Source of the DNA: Bacteroidota bacterium | GTDB taxonomy: Bacteria; Bacteroidota; Bacteroidia; 2-12-FULL-35-15 | Assembly (NCBI GenBank): GCA_003151815.1 | Contig: PLYN01000060.1 | Location: 58,180-122,179 of the forward strand | Length of the DNA stretch: 64,000 bases | Reading direction: 5' to 3' | In this document: in pieces, positions 63,995-64,000 of the stretch | How positions within the stretch are numbered: position 1 is the stretch's first letter | Layout: every line of letters begins with the position of its first letter | Program-made: the position numbers and the translations under genes | The notes under the pieces: generated by a model | Seen by the model: the letters and a program-made list of their open reading frames with translations, nothing else | Database searches by the model: none | What the model was told of the DNA's origin: nothing

Positions 63995-64000
63995 AATGTC

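Noticed and set aside
1-64000. tRNA, rRNA or insertion sequences
   Set aside because: No cloverleaf-like sequence, rRNA motif or transposase ORF was recognised on either strand by eye.

Overview
The window is an AT-rich stretch of a Bacteroidota chromosome. The evidence is the gene set: type IX secretion (PorP/SprF proteins, gliding-type C-terminal sorting domains, SprB repeats), a complete Bat operon (moxR to batE), a serine palmitoyltransferase, DUF4835, and Bacteroidota-type promoters (TTTG, about 19-20 nt, TAnnTTTG). Shine-Dalgarno sites are nearly absent, with infC a clear exception. The lineage is closer to Flavobacteriia/Sphingobacteriia-like environmental bacteria than to gut Bacteroides, but the species cannot be named from this sequence. 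No rRNA, tRNA, CRISPR array, transposase or prophage was seen.

Layout. 0-2.3 kb: a DtxR/MntR-type regulator (cut by the window edge) downstream of an OprB-like porin, with a candidate metal-regulator box. 2.3-7 kb: pyrD, a probable EVE-like/PD-(D/E)XK nuclease fusion, an HMG-CoA lyase and a fatty acid desaturase. 7-13.2 kb, minus strand: fabI, recN, DUF4835, coaBC, rpoZ, bamD. 13.4-25.3 kb: spt, a cold-shock protein, yggS, DUF1015, serA, rplT-rpmI-infC-thrS, a dihydroorotase homologue that lacks metal ligands, and a large BatA/VWA membrane protein. 25.4-38.3 kb, plus strand: two surface-protein loci, each pairing a type B T9SS substrate (542 aa and 2186 aa) with a PorP/SprF protein, separated by a 21-bp x 11 minisatellite. 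38.3-50.4 kb: MFS transporter, clpC, gyrA, a TPR protein, small membrane and lipoprotein genes, rho, a phosphoesterase. 50.4-59.4 kb, minus strand: the full Bat operon. 59.6-64 kb: truA, an MsbA-like ABC exporter, a PIN-like protein inside a long inverted repeat, and an APH-family phosphotransferase.

Most genes are ordinary housekeeping. The most interesting points are: (1) the 499-aa protein that joins an EVE/PUA-like module to an HsdR_N-type nuclease, a plausible single-gene defence factor against modified DNA; (2) a PIN-like gene bounded by 38-bp inverted repeats that look like a split intergenic palindrome; (3) dense families of short intergenic repeats that abut stop codons, supply some of them, and are read in frame at the N-termini or inside several proteins; (4) the pseudo-dihydroorotase; (5) a PorP/SprF protein fused to a C-terminal domain normally found on its partners. 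All functional calls come from reading motifs by eye; no database search was run.
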